Assembly (NCBI RefSeq): GCF_016908465.1
Contig: NZ_JAFBDY010000001.1
Span: 186,001 to 250,000, forward strand
Direction: 5' to 3'
DNA from: Lysinibacillus composti
Lineage (GTDB): Bacteria > Bacillota > Bacilli > Bacillales_A > Planococcaceae
Length of the DNA: 64,000 nucleotides
The position numbers were made by a program, and so were the translations under genes. The notes below the pieces were generated by a model that searched no databases, had not been told where the DNA came from, and saw only the letters and a list, made by a program, of their open reading frames with translations. Of the stretch, positions 18,858 to 28,162 are shown piece after piece. Position 1 is the first letter of the stretch. Each line of letters starts with the position of its first letter.

Positions 18858-19526
18858 ATGAAAAAACAGCTTGTCCATATAAAAGGGACGAAAGAAGGAT
18901 TAGTACTTCGGCTTGATGATCAGTGTGCCTACGCAGAGCTAGTTGAAGAACTCGAGCGCAAAGTTTCAGAAGGAGGTATCGATAGCAAAGTAGATGTTCA
19001 ATTATATTTGGGCTATCGATACTGCACGTCTGAGCAAATGACAGAGTTAATTCAAATTGTACAAGGTCCTGGAAAAATGCTTGTTTCTAATGTTCATAGT
19101 GAAGTTATAACAGTTGAAGAATGTAATCATCGTATGTTGGAGAATCAATGTGATACATATGTTGGAATTGTCCGCTCAGGTCAAGTATTGAAGGCTGAGG
19201 GAGACATAATCGTCATAGGTGATGTGAATCCAAATGGAAGAATCGAAGCTGGAGGAAATATTTACATACTAGGGAATTTGAAAGGTATGGTACACGCAGG
19301 AGTGAATGGTAAAGAGGATGTAATTATTGCTGCCTCTCATTTCTTACCAACACATGTAATGATTGCGGACCAAATCGAAGTGATGTCAAATGAACAACCA
19401 ATAGTATTGAAAAATGCAGATCAATTATTTGCCTATATTAATAGTGATGGAAAAATATCGTATAATAGATTACAAGACTTTAGAAATATACGTCCATTAT
19501 TAACTACAAGTAAAGGAGGAAGCTAA
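18858..19526 (+). CDS. minC: Septum site-determining protein MinC
   Basis: Inhibits FtsZ polymerisation away from mid-cell when recruited by MinD. About 222 residues: N-terminal FtsZ-inhibiting domain, then the C-terminal beta-helix with the repeated G-rich turns (EGDIIVIGDVNPNGRIEAGG, ILGNLKGMVHAG). I choose ATG 18858, about nine bases after SD TGAGGTG (18842-18848); an upstream ATG at 18837 has no SD. One base separates its stop from the minD start. Confidence 0.96.
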   Translation: MKKQLVHIKGTKEGLVLRLDDQCAYAELVEELERKVSEGGIDSKVDVQLYLGYRYCTSEQMTELIQIVQGPGKMLVSNVHSEVITVEECNHRMLENQCDTYVGIVRSGQVLKAEGDIIVIGDVNPNGRIEAGGNIYILGNLKGMVHAGVNGKEDVIIAASHFLPTHVMIADQIEVMSNEQPIVLKNADQLFAYINSDGKISYNRLQDFRNIRPLLTTSKGGS

Positions 19527-19527
19527 T

Positions 19528-20325
19528 GTGGGTGAAGCAATAGTCATTACTTCAGGTAAAGGCGGTGTAGGTAAGACAACAACGACTGCTAACCTAGGGA
19601 CTGCATTGGCACTTCAAGGGAAAAGAGTATGTTTAGTCGATACTGACATTGGTCTTCGCAATCTGGATTTAGTTTTAGGTCTAGATAATCGTATTATCTA
19701 CGACTTAGTAGATGTAATCGAAGGTCGTTGTAAAATACACCAAGCACTTGTAAAAGACAAGCGTGTAGACGACAAACTTTACTTATTGCCTGCTGCTCAA
19801 ACAACAGATAAAAATGCTGTGAATCCAGAGCAAATGAAGAACCTAATTGATGAATTAAAAAGAGAATATGATTACGTACTAATTGATTGCCCTGCTGGTA
19901 TTGAACAAGGATATAAAAATGCAGTTGCAGGGGCAGACCGAGCAATTGTTGTAACAACACCAGAGATTTCTGCTGTTCGTGATGCAGACCGAATTATTGG
20001 ATTACTTGAACAAGAAGAAATTGAACCACCAAAATTAATCATTAACCGAATTCGAAAAGGGTTAATGAATTCAGGTGAGACATTAGATATTAATGAAATT
20101 ACAACTCACTTGTCAATTGATTTATTGGGTATTGTAATTGATAGTGAAGATGTTATTTCTTCTTCTAATAAAGGTGAGCCTATTGTAATGGATCCTAACA
20201 GTAAAGCTTCTTTGGGATATCGTAATATCGCAAGAAGAATTTTAGGAGAATCTGTCCCACTTATGTCTTTAGAAGACGAACATAAAGGTGTCTTTAAAAA
20301 ATTAATCTCCATATTTTCAAAATAG
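19528..20325 (+). CDS. minD: Septum site-determining ATPase MinD
   Basis: Membrane-cycling ParA-type ATPase that carries MinC. 265 residues; deviant Walker A SGKGGVGKTTTTAN at the N-terminus, Walker B VLIDCPAGIE, and the C-terminal amphipathic membrane-targeting helix VFKKLISIFSK. Start GTG 19528 with SD AAGGAGGA seven bases before. No minE is present, consistent with a Firmicute DivIVA/MinJ system. Terminator follows. Confidence 0.98.
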   Translation: MGEAIVITSGKGGVGKTTTTANLGTALALQGKRVCLVDTDIGLRNLDLVLGLDNRIIYDLVDVIEGRCKIHQALVKDKRVDDKLYLLPAAQTTDKNAVNPEQMKNLIDELKREYDYVLIDCPAGIEQGYKNAVAGADRAIVVTTPEISAVRDADRIIGLLEQEEIEPPKLIINRIRKGLMNSGETLDINEITTHLSIDLLGIVIDSEDVISSSNKGEPIVMDPNSKASLGYRNIARRILGESVPLMSLEDEHKGVFKKLISIFSK

Positions 20326-20336
20326 TAAAAAAGGAA

Positions 20337-20367
20337 AAGTTTTGTAGATTCTACAAAGCTTTTTTAT
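20337..20367 (+). terminator. Terminator after minD
   Basis: AAGTTTTGTAGA (20337-20348) pairs with TCTACAAAGCTT (20350-20361) and is followed by T6. Confidence 0.8.
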
Positions 20368-20417
20368 TTCTAATTGAATCGCAAATTCAACTTCCTCATA
20401 TAATATAAAAAAAGCGA

Positions 20418-20981
20418 ATGGATGAGCGTGTGAAGAAAAAATGGAAATGGGTTGTTGCTGTTTTACTTTGTGCGGCTGTCTTAATAGGAAGTCGTTTGCA
20501 AGATAGTGGTCAAATTCACTTTGATGTAAAAAAAATAGTTTATAGTTCAGAAGATTTAACATTCATGCGTAATTTTTTAAGAGGCGTTTTTGGAAGGGAT
20601 CAAGATTCTACCATTACCGTTTCAACAGAAACAGTAAATAACGAATTATTATCATTTGTTGCGGTTAAACCATATAATAATGGTTACTTGTTAACATATG
20701 AAGAGGCAATACCAATCATTGCAATCGAAAATGGACTAGTCGTTTACACAGGTCATTCAAAGCATACGGGAAAGACAGTTTCTGTTTTTTATGAGGACGA
20801 TACAACCGTTACTTACGGTAATGTAGATTCGTTTTCATTGTTACCATACACTTCCATCGAAAAGGGTAGTACATTAGCAAATAAAGAGGTTGGCGATCTT
20901 TATATTCAAATTGAAAAAGACGGCAACATATTAAATTTAGAACAAACAATTGAGTGGATGAAAGAGTATACGCAATCGTGA
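20418..20981 (+). CDS. spoIVFA: SpoIVFA-like regulator of the SpoIVFB protease
   Basis: In B. subtilis SpoIVFA holds BofA and SpoIVFB in an inhibited complex in the outer forespore membrane until the SpoIVB signal arrives. This protein of 187 residues is shorter than the B. subtilis one (264). It has one N-terminal transmembrane helix (KWVVAVLLCAAVLIGS) and a degenerate LytM/M23-like beta domain (GLVVYTGHSKHTGKTVSVFY, IEKGSTLANKEVG) without the zinc ligands of active peptidases. A CATATAAT element at 20397-20404 resembles a sigma-E -10, but no matching -35 is clear. The SD is weak, and a GTG at 20430 is an alternative start. Assigned mostly from position directly before the SpoIVFB protease gene. 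Confidence 0.78.
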   Translation: MDERVKKKWKWVVAVLLCAAVLIGSRLQDSGQIHFDVKKIVYSSEDLTFMRNFLRGVFGRDQDSTITVSTETVNNELLSFVAVKPYNNGYLLTYEEAIPIIAIENGLVVYTGHSKHTGKTVSVFYEDDTTVTYGNVDSFSLLPYTSIEKGSTLANKEVGDLYIQIEKDGNILNLEQTIEWMKEYTQS

Positions 20982-21592
20982 GACGTATGATCATTCATCC
21001 TTTGTTTTTGCCAATTTTATTTAGCATGGTCATGTATGGTAATATCTCGTATTATGCACTTATTTTGAGCTCTTTAATTATTCATGAAGTTGGACATATG
21101 ATTGCGGCTTGGACGGTTAAGGTGAAAGTGGAAAGATGTGTTATCATGCCTTATGGTGGAGAAATTGAACTTGTGGGAGGTCAATCCCTACCACCTAAAA
21201 AGCAACTAATTATTGCATTAGGCGGCCCAATTGCTACATTAATATGTATCGCCATCACACCATTACTTGACCCTCTTTTTGCAGATCCTTTTTTAAAAAT
21301 TCAATTGATTTTATTAGCTATTAATTTAGTTCCTATTTGGCCATTAGATGGTGGTAGGGTAGTTTTATCACTTATCTTAATATTTTCACCTAAGGCTAGA
21401 AATTATGTGATGTTTTTAGCAATCTCTTTACTTTTAATTTCTTTAATAGTTGTAGTAACTTTTATTTTAATTCCAAAAACATTATTTTTATTTGTCCTAA
21501 GTATATTTTTACTTATAAAAATAATCGAAGAATGGCGATATCGTAAATTCCGTTTAGCCTTTGAGAAATATGTGATGAATCGATTGACTTAA
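20978..21592 (+). CDS. spoIVFB: SpoIVFB-type site-2 metalloprotease (pro-sigma-K processing)
   Basis: Intramembrane zinc protease that releases mature sigma-K in the mother cell. Helices with the zinc motif HEVGH and the third-ligand region NLVPIWPLDGGR are intact, so it should be active. About 204 residues, shorter than the 288-residue B. subtilis protein because the C-terminal CBS domain is absent or minimal. Start is uncertain: GTG 20978 overlaps the spoIVFA stop (GTGA) and gives MRRMIIHP, matching the family N-terminus; GTG 20954 and ATG 20987 are alternatives. CBS domains normally sense ATP, so its loss could alter control. Confidence 0.9.
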   Translation: MRRMIIHPLFLPILFSMVMYGNISYYALILSSLIIHEVGHMIAAWTVKVKVERCVIMPYGGEIELVGGQSLPPKKQLIIALGGPIATLICIAITPLLDPLFADPFLKIQLILLAINLVPIWPLDGGRVVLSLILIFSPKARNYVMFLAISLLLISLIVVVTFILIPKTLFLFVLSIFLLIKIIEEWRYRKFRLAFEKYVMNRLT

Positions 21593-21612
21593 AGTTTACA
21601 CTATGGTAATAT
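21584..21612 (+). promoter_or_regulatory. Sigma-A promoter of rplU, inside the spoIVFB 3' end
   Basis: TTGACT (21584-21589), 17-base spacer, TAATAT (21607-21612). The -35 lies in the last codons of spoIVFB. Confidence 0.8.
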
Positions 21613-21618
21613 TTTAAT

Positions 21619-21722
21619 GTTCTTGTTTGTAGCACCCGTGCTACAACCGCTCTGAAAAGGTCTTAAGTATCGAAAGATCACCTTTCAAGCAGGCGAGTCT
21701 TAGTCTAAGAGGAGGTGCAGTA
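21619..21722 (+). ncRNA. L21 leader (autoregulatory mRNA structure)
   Basis: The ~100-base leader between promoter and rplU contains GTAGCACccgtGCTAC, then AAAGGTCTT ... AAGATCACCTTT pairing and a third stem before the SD, matching the ribosomal protein L21 leader found in Firmicutes, thought to be bound by L21 for feedback control of rplU-prp-rpmA. Boundaries approximate. Confidence 0.8.
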
Positions 21723-21724
21723 AA

Positions 21725-22033
21725 ATGTACGCAATTATCGAAACTGGTGGAAAACAAATCAAAGTAGAAGCTGGACAAGAAATCTATGTTGAAAAACTAG
21801 GTGTTCAAGCTGACGAAGTAGTAACTTTTGATAAAGTTTTATTCGTAGGTGGCGAAACAGTAAAAGTTGGAGCTCCAACTGTTGAAGGTGCTACTGTAAC
21901 AGCTAAAGTTGTTAAAGAAGGTCGCGCTAAAAAAATCACTGTTTTCAAATACAAAGCGAAGAAAAACTACCGTCGTAAACAAGGTCATCGTCAACCTTAC
22001 ACAAAATTAGTTGTTGAGTCAATCAACGCTTAA
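21725..22033 (+). CDS. rplU: 50S ribosomal protein L21
   Basis: Binds 23S rRNA in the large subunit. 102 residues, standard; starts [20 protein letters not shown] and ends in the basic [16 protein letters not shown] tail. SD GAGGAGGTG is ideal. First gene of rplU-prp-rpmA. Confidence 0.99.
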   Translation: MYAIIETGGKQIKVEAGQEIYVEKLGVQADEVVTFDKVLFVGGETVKVGAPTVEGATVTAKVVKEGRAKKITVFKYKAKKNYRRKQGHRQPYTKLVVESINA

Positions 22034-22050
22034 TAGGTGAGGTGAAACGG

Positions 22051-22703
<653 letters not shown>

Positions 22704-22720
22704 TTTAAATAGTTACTTAA

Positions 22721-22748
22721 AAGGACTGCTGGCCAGCAGTCCTTTTTC
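22721..22748 (+). terminator. Terminator after rpmA
   Basis: AAGGACTGCTGG followed directly by CCAGCAGTCCTT, a perfect palindrome, then T run. Confidence 0.95.
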
Positions 22749-22859
22749 ATTGGAGAAATATTGGTAGAAAAGTTTTTGCTTTTTTGTTGGTTTGGTACTT
22801 CCGACGTATAGTGTGCTAGTGCTGATTCATGATTAAAATGGTACACGAGATACTTTTTT

Positions 22860-23107
22860 GCTCATGTTGAGCTGAACGAGTTACCTGCTGTTTGTCTGAC
22901 GTGATGTCGGTCATAGAACCGTTGCTCGCGTTTGTGGCGATTTTAGGTTGTTTCCTTAGATGTCTAGTTGTGGACGCCAGCTCCTCGACAACTTCAGAAC
23001 TGCCTGCAAGGACAAAAAGCGTCCTTTTGTCAGTTCTTCCAGTTGTTGAGGCTCACACGACGTGAGTCATGACGGCAATGCGACACGATGTCGCGTTTTT
23101 GCCGTCG
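22860..23107. repeat. Hairpin-rich GC-skewed intergenic element
   Basis: A non-coding stretch clearly richer in G+C than its surroundings. It holds successive inverted repeats: GCTCA/TGAGC at 22860-22872; a long imperfect stem from 22980 (CTCGACAACTTCAGAACTG) to 23052 (CAGTTCTTCCAGTTGTTGAG) with inner CAAGGAC/GTCCTT; CTCAC/GTGAG around 23052-23066; and a two-part stem at 23070-23106 made of GACGGCAA/TTGCCGTC enclosing GCGACA/TGTCGC. No reading frame of interest. It looks like a dispersed intergenic repeat (non-autonomous element) or a structured RNA. Confidence 0.55.
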
Positions 23108-23230
23108 CGGAGCTAAGCGGGCGTTCTCACTTTTCTATGAATAATTGAAGTTTTCTTATAGTAGTCCATGCTAAAAAGGTGAGTATTGGGGAAAATTATA
23201 GAAAAACTTGCTATACTAAGTAGGACATTT

Positions 23231-23335
23231 TAACTTCATTCAGTGAAAGGCTCTCAACTTTATAGGTAGAAAATAAATGCAAATTTCTTTTATTTACCTA
23301 GGGGTTTTAAATTCGACTGAATGGAATTAGAGCCT
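23231..23335 (+). other. Pseudoknot-like inverted repeats upstream of spo0B
   Basis: CATTCAGT (23237-23244) pairs with ACTGAATG (23316-23323), and AGGCTCT (23248-23254) pairs with AGAGCCT (23329-23335). The order A-B-A'-B' is that of an H-type pseudoknot. The loop between contains a further imperfect stem (AGGTAGAAAATAAA / TTTATTTACCT). The remaining bases to the spo0B SD at 23500 hold nothing I recognise. Confidence 0.5.
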
Positions 23336-23511
23336 CCTATGGATGTAACGGATTTTGAGTGGAATATAGAAATTAGCATAAGAGTGGTGCTCTTGTGGTT
23401 ACTTGTCTTAAAGTATTCTGATGACCTAAACCCGAACACAATTAGCGGAGGTAAAATTAATTATTCGACAATATATTTATTGTGTTGTTATTTTGGATTG
23501 GGGTGAGGGAA

Positions 23512-24039
23512 TTGACTAATCGAACACTATCAATCAGTGAAGTTTTACGATTTGCCAATCATGATTTTTTGAATCAACTTCAGCTAATTAAAATGAATTT
23601 AGATTTAGGCCGTGTAGAAGAATCAAAAAAATTAATTGAACAAATATCTGAACAATGTAAGGCAAATTCTAATCTAAACAAATTAGCATTATCTAAGACT
23701 GTTGAATGGTTCCAAACAGTACGTTGGCGCTTTCCTGCCATAGAGATAGAAATTAATAGTAAAGTGAATTCACCAGTCGAAGAAGAGGTTGATGAGTTAA
23801 TTGCTGATTACTTGGAAAAGACAATTATTCATGTATATGATCATTTAGATCCATTTATGGAACAACATTTATTGATTGAAATTTCTACAGACAAGGAATA
23901 CCTGCAGTTAACTTTTGAATTAAAGGGACAGTGGGATACAGAATCGTTTCAACAACCAACATTAGATAGAATAGCAGTTGAAACAATAGTACAGACAAAT
24001 AATTTTTGGAAATATGTATTGACTTTTGAACAGGAGTGA
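23512..24039 (+). CDS. spo0B: Spo0B sporulation phosphotransferase
   Basis: Phosphorelay protein that passes phosphate from Spo0F to Spo0A to start sporulation. About 175 residues: helical hairpin with the phospho-accepting His in FANHDFLNQLQLIKMNL (residues ~12-30), then a degenerate kinase-like alpha/beta domain. Start TTG 23512 behind SD GGGGTGAGG. Followed five bases later by obgE, as in B. subtilis, where the Obg GTPase is also needed for phosphorelay activation. Confidence 0.92.
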   Translation: MTNRTLSISEVLRFANHDFLNQLQLIKMNLDLGRVEESKKLIEQISEQCKANSNLNKLALSKTVEWFQTVRWRFPAIEIEINSKVNSPVEEEVDELIADYLEKTIIHVYDHLDPFMEQHLLIEISTDKEYLQLTFELKGQWDTESFQQPTLDRIAVETIVQTNNFWKYVLTFEQE

Positions 24040-24044
24040 ATTAA

Positions 24045-25334
24045 ATGTTTGTTGATCACGTGAAAATCTATGTAAAAGGCGGAGACGGTGGAGATGGAAT
24101 GGTTGCTTTTCGCCGCGAAAAATATGTACCAATGGGTGGTCCAGCTGGAGGAGACGGTGGACATGGCGGAAATGTAGTTTTTGAAGTTGAGGAAGGTTTA
24201 CGTACTTTAATGGATTTTCGTTATAAACGTCACTTTAAGGCAATTCGTGGAGAACATGGTATGTCTAAAGGCATGCATGGTAAAAATGCAGGCGATTTAA
24301 TTGTAAAAGTCCCACCCGGAACAGTGGTTATGAATGAAGAAACTGGAGCTGTTATTGCAGATTTAGTAGAACATGGACAACAAGCCATTATCGCTCGAGG
24401 TGGAAGAGGCGGTCGTGGAAACTCACGTTTTGCTACTCCTGCGAACCCTGCACCTGAACTTGCAGAAAAAGGGGAGCCAGGACAAGAATTAAATGTTATA
24501 TTAGAATTAAAAGTATTAGCTGACGTCGGATTAGTTGGTTTTCCGAGTGTAGGAAAATCAACTTTATTATCGGTTGTATCTTCTGCAAAACCAAAAATTG
24601 GCGCATATCACTTTACAACAATTGTACCAAATTTAGGGATGGTAGAAACAGAAGACGGACGTAGTTTTGCAATGGCTGATTTACCAGGATTAATTGAAGG
24701 TGCACATCAAGGTATTGGATTAGGAATGCAATTCCTACGCCATATTGAGCGAACAAGAGTTATTGTTCACGTCATTGATATGTCAGGTATGGAAGGTCGA
24801 GAACCATACGAGGACTATGTAACAATCAACGAAGAATTAAAACAATATAATTTACGACTAACAGAGCGCCCACAAATAGTCGTAGCAAATAAGATGGACA
24901 TGCCTGAAGCTGAGGAAAACCTACAAACATTCCTTGAAAAGGTTGGAGATACTGTTAAGGTATATCCTGTTTCAGCTGTTTCACGCCAGGGGCTAAAACC
25001 AGTGCTATTTGAAATCGCGGACCTTCTAGAAGTAACACCGCAATTTGAACTTCATGAAATTGAAGAGGAAGAAAGCGATGCAACAGTTCTATATAAACAT
25101 GAGAAGAAAGGTCAAGACTTTGAAATTTCACGCGATGATGATGGCGCATATGTATTATTAGGTGATACAATTGAACGTTTATTTAAAATGACTGACTTTA
25201 GTCGAGAAGATGGGGTTAGACGTTTTGCTCGTCAATTACGTGCTATGGGAGTCGATGAGGCATTACGTGAACGCGGTGCTCGAGATGGAGATATCGTACG
25301 ACTATTAGAATTCGAATTTGAGTTTGTTGAGTAA
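24045..25334 (+). CDS. obgE: Obg-family GTPase
   Basis: Essential GTPase binding the 50S subunit, linked to ribosome maturation, ppGpp and sporulation onset. 429 residues: glycine-rich Obg fold (residues 1-158), G domain with [19 protein letters not shown] and NKMD, then the C-terminal OCT domain (about 350-429). SD CAGGAGTGA and ATG 24045. Co-transcribed with spo0B. Confidence 0.98.
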   Translation: MFVDHVKIYVKGGDGGDGMVAFRREKYVPMGGPAGGDGGHGGNVVFEVEEGLRTLMDFRYKRHFKAIRGEHGMSKGMHGKNAGDLIVKVPPGTVVMNEETGAVIADLVEHGQQAIIARGGRGGRGNSRFATPANPAPELAEKGEPGQELNVILELKVLADVGLVGFPSVGKSTLLSVVSSAKPKIGAYHFTTIVPNLGMVETEDGRSFAMADLPGLIEGAHQGIGLGMQFLRHIERTRVIVHVIDMSGMEGREPYEDYVTINEELKQYNLRLTERPQIVVANKMDMPEAEENLQTFLEKVGDTVKVYPVSAVSRQGLKPVLFEIADLLEVTPQFELHEIEEEESDATVLYKHEKKGQDFEISRDDDGAYVLLGDTIERLFKMTDFSREDGVRRFARQLRAMGVDEALRERGARDGDIVRLLEFEFEFVE

Positions 25335-25517
25335 TGTTTTTATTCTCATTTTCCCAGAACAATTCTTGGGCATAATAAAATTCAGACATAAAATTAAGGA
25401 TGCAAAAGTTAGGTGTTGAATCTTTTATTAGAATCAACATCTACTTTCATTCTTCCTAGAGTGGCTTGTTAGTCTGGATAAAAGTTTCCATATGGCAGTT
25501 GATTTAGGGGGTAAAGT

Positions 25518-25973
25518 ATGAAAAACATCGCGAATCAAAGATATTATTTAGTACGCGAAGATGTACTGACAGATGCTATGCAAAAAACTTTAGAAGCAAA
25601 ACATCTTTTACAAAGTGGTGCCGTGTCTTCAATTTGGGACGCAGTTAAGGAAGTGGATTTATCACGCAGCGCATTCTATAAATATCGAGATGCTGTTTTT
25701 CCCTTTCACTCTATTGTGCAAGAACGAATTCTAACAGTTTTTATTCAATTACAAGATCGGAAAGGAACACTAGCAAGACTACTAGAAATTATTTCAGAAT
25801 CACATTGCAATATATTGACAATTCATCAAACAATTCCGATACAAGGGCGAGCAAATGTCACTCTTTCTCTAGATGTAACAAGTATGACGATTGACTTAGA
25901 TGAATTAGTACAGCAATTTAAGAAATTAGAATTTGTGGAATCAGCTGAAATTATTAGTTCCGGTGCATTATAG
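25518..25973 (+). CDS. pheB: PheB, ACT-domain protein (UPF0735)
   Basis: Small protein of 151 residues with an N-terminal helical part and a C-terminal ACT domain (TVFIQLQDRKGTLARLLEII). ACT domains bind amino acids; a role beside pheA in phenylalanine metabolism is inferred from the conserved neighbourhood, the true function is not established. SD AGGGGG before ATG 25518. The 183 bases upstream contain no clear terminator. Confidence 0.9.
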   Translation: MKNIANQRYYLVREDVLTDAMQKTLEAKHLLQSGAVSSIWDAVKEVDLSRSAFYKYRDAVFPFHSIVQERILTVFIQLQDRKGTLARLLEIISESHCNILTIHQTIPIQGRANVTLSLDVTSMTIDLDELVQQFKKLEFVESAEIISSGAL

Positions 25974-26080
25974 TTTACATAATTATTCAATTAAAGTAAG
26001 GGACACTATTTTGTGTTCCAATTCTTTTTATGACAAAAAGACAGAATATTAAAATACTTTTGGTTTAGGAGGAAAAAGAA

Positions 26081-26959
26081 GTGACAGAACTACAATCAAG
26101 AAAACGTATTGCCTATTTAGGGCCAGAAGCATCATTTACCTTTTTAGCAACAAAGGGATTATTTAATAGTAATGAAATATTAGAACCCTATAGAACAATT
26201 CCAGAATGTATTGAAGCTGTTTCTGAAGGTAAAGTAGATTTAGCAGTGGTTCCTGTAGAAAATGCATTGGAAGGGACAGTTACGCTAACAGTTGATTATT
26301 TATTTCATGAAGTAGATTTATATGTTGTTGGGGAAGTATTGTCTAAAATTCAACAGCATTTAATGGTAAATAAAGCGCAAGTAATGAATTGGAATAATAT
26401 AGAAGGAGTTTATTCGCATCCACATGCATTAGCTCAATGTCATAAGTACTTGCATTATCGTTTTAGTAAAGTACCACTACATCAATATTCATCAACTTCT
26501 GCTGCAGCAAAGCTAGTCGCTGAACATCCGGAACTCTGTATTGCGGCAATAGGAAATGCGTCATCAGCAGAAAAATATGATTTAGAAATTGTTGAACGAA
26601 ACATTCATGACTTCCATTTTAATCATACTCGGTTCTTTGTAGTGTCAAAGAAAAACGGTCGTTTATCGATTGAAGAATCAGAAGGTAAACCAAAAACGAC
26701 GTTTATGATTACATTACCATCTGATGTTTCAGGTGCTCTTCATCAAGTCCTATCAGTTTTCGCATGGCGTAAGTTAAATTTAAGTAAAATTGAATCACGT
26801 CCGTTAAAGACAGGACTTGGGGATTATTTCTTTATTGCAGACATAATTGCCGATGAAGAAGAACCGATGATGAAAGGTGCTGTTGAAGAATTACAGGTAC
26901 TTGGATGTACAGTTAAGTCACTCGGAACATATTATACATATTTAACACCGGAAAATTGA
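26081..26959 (+). CDS. pheA: Prephenate dehydratase
   Basis: Converts prephenate to phenylpyruvate in phenylalanine synthesis. 292 residues: periplasmic-binding-like catalytic domain starting YLGPEASFTFLA, with the catalytic NHTRFFVVS segment, and a C-terminal ACT domain with the feedback site ESRPLKTGLGDYFFIAD. No chorismate mutase domain. Start GTG 26081 with SD AGGAGGA. Followed 10 bases later by a DCC-family gene. Confidence 0.97.
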   Translation: MTELQSRKRIAYLGPEASFTFLATKGLFNSNEILEPYRTIPECIEAVSEGKVDLAVVPVENALEGTVTLTVDYLFHEVDLYVVGEVLSKIQQHLMVNKAQVMNWNNIEGVYSHPHALAQCHKYLHYRFSKVPLHQYSSTSAAAKLVAEHPELCIAAIGNASSAEKYDLEIVERNIHDFHFNHTRFFVVSKKNGRLSIEESEGKPKTTFMITLPSDVSGALHQVLSVFAWRKLNLSKIESRPLKTGLGDYFFIADIIADEEEPMMKGAVEELQVLGCTVKSLGTYYTYLTPEN

Positions 26960-26969
26960 GGGGTGCAAT

Positions 26970-27356
26970 TTGGTTAATATAATTTTGTTTGATGGTGAAT
27001 GTCATTTTTGTGATCGAAGTGTCCAGTTTATTATTAAACGTGATCTTAGAAAACAATTCAAGTTTGCATCAATTCAAGGCGAAAAGGGGCAACAATTGTT
27101 ACAACAGCATAGAGTGGCAAAAACGTTGGATAGTATTGTCTTAATCGAAGGTGGAAAAATTTATACCAAATCGAGTGCAGTCCTGCGAATATGCAAGCAG
27201 CTTAATCGACATTGGAAATTGTTGTATGTATTTATCATTGTTCCATCTCCAATTCGAAACCTCGTCTATGATTTAGTTGCAAAAAATCGCCATAAACTAA
27301 ACAAAAGTAATCAATGCCGTATTCCAACAAAAGATGATTTAGAGCGATTTTTGTAA
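26970..27356 (+). CDS. DCC-family thiol-disulfide oxidoreductase-like protein (DUF393, YuxK type)
   Basis: 128 residues with the family start FDGECHFCDRSVQFIIKRD, including the CxxC pair, and a C-terminal RNLVYDLVAKNRHK. The family resembles thioredoxin-fold oxidoreductases; no substrate is known. Start TTG 26970 after SD GAGGGGTG. Its position behind pheA is not the B. subtilis arrangement. Confidence 0.85.
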   Translation: MVNIILFDGECHFCDRSVQFIIKRDLRKQFKFASIQGEKGQQLLQQHRVAKTLDSIVLIEGGKIYTKSSAVLRICKQLNRHWKLLYVFIIVPSPIRNLVYDLVAKNRHKLNKSNQCRIPTKDDLERFL

Positions 27357-27370
27357 TGAGTTCCGGCTCA

Positions 27371-27401
27371 AAAAAACGTCCCAAAAGAGGGACGTTTTTT
27401 T
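27371..27401. terminator. Bidirectional terminator between pheA operon and niaR
   Basis: AAAAAACGTCCC pairs with GGGACGTTTTTT; runs of A before and T after allow function on both strands between convergent genes. Confidence 0.92.
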
Positions 27402-27485
27402 AACTTCTTTTCAATTAGAAGAGTTCCGTCTTTAGAGATGGACCAAAATGTTTAAAATTTGAACGCATTTATTCGTATATAGTGA

Positions 27486-28016
27486 TTAACCCTCAATTAA
27501 ATAACCCTTCTCACGTAGCTTTTGTTCTGCGTGATCTAGTTGTTCGATTGAAGTTGCAGATATGACGTGAAGATGAGTTCCATCAGTTAAATCTGAAAGT
27601 AAGCTTGCGTTTGTTTCCTTAATATGTTCGATAAAGTTAGCAACATCAAATCGATTTGATACCATAATAGAGGCTGTAATCTCTCCGTACACCGGATGTT
27701 CAACAATTACATTTTTTAAAGTTACTCCACAATCGACAAGTGTAATCATCTCATCTTCTGCCTGTTGGGGAGTATGTAAGCATACAATTTTTCGCTCAAA
27801 AGTTTGAATTGAGTCGTCCTGTTGAATATAAATATAGCCCTGACTAGTAGCCAAGATGGGTTCGTTCCGTGCTTTTAATAAATTCATGTCATTTACTATT
27901 ACCTGTCTTGAAACATTTGTATGCTTAGCTAATTCTGTTCCTTTTAGAGGACCATTTGCTTTTCTAAGTAAATTGAGCAGTGCATTTCTACGATTTTCGC
28001 CTAACAATTTTTTCAT
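27486..28016 (-). CDS. niaR: NiaR (YrxA) niacin-responsive repressor
   Basis: Transcription repressor of NAD synthesis and niacin uptake in bacilli. 176 residues: N-terminal winged helix-turn-helix (LLRKANGPLKGTELAKHTNV) and C-terminal 3H domain with metal-binding His in VEHPVYGEITA, FIEHIKE and GTHLHVIS. SD GAGGGG lies before the ATG at 28016 (minus). In B. subtilis it precedes the nifS-nadBCA genes and safA; here the nad genes are missing and niaR points away from safA, so its targets must be elsewhere. Confidence 0.93.
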   Translation of the reverse strand: MKKLLGENRRNALLNLLRKANGPLKGTELAKHTNVSRQVIVNDMNLLKARNEPILATSQGYIYIQQDDSIQTFERKIVCLHTPQQAEDEMITLVDCGVTLKNVIVEHPVYGEITASIMVSNRFDVANFIEHIKETNASLLSDLTDGTHLHVISATSIEQLDHAEQKLREKGYLIEG

Positions 28017-28162
28017 TTATAAACCCCTCATTCGAAACATTTCTATGTATATATAATACGCCTTCATTCATAGTTTATCACGAGGAACGAAAACATTCGT
28101 TTTATTTTTTGTGTCCTTTTCAACTGAGTAACATATTATAAAACGAGAAAAGGAGGATGTTT

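Noticed and set aside
23321-23506. 61-codon frame upstream of spo0B
   Set aside because: No SD, begins inside the inverted repeats and ends at the spo0B SD; looks incidental.
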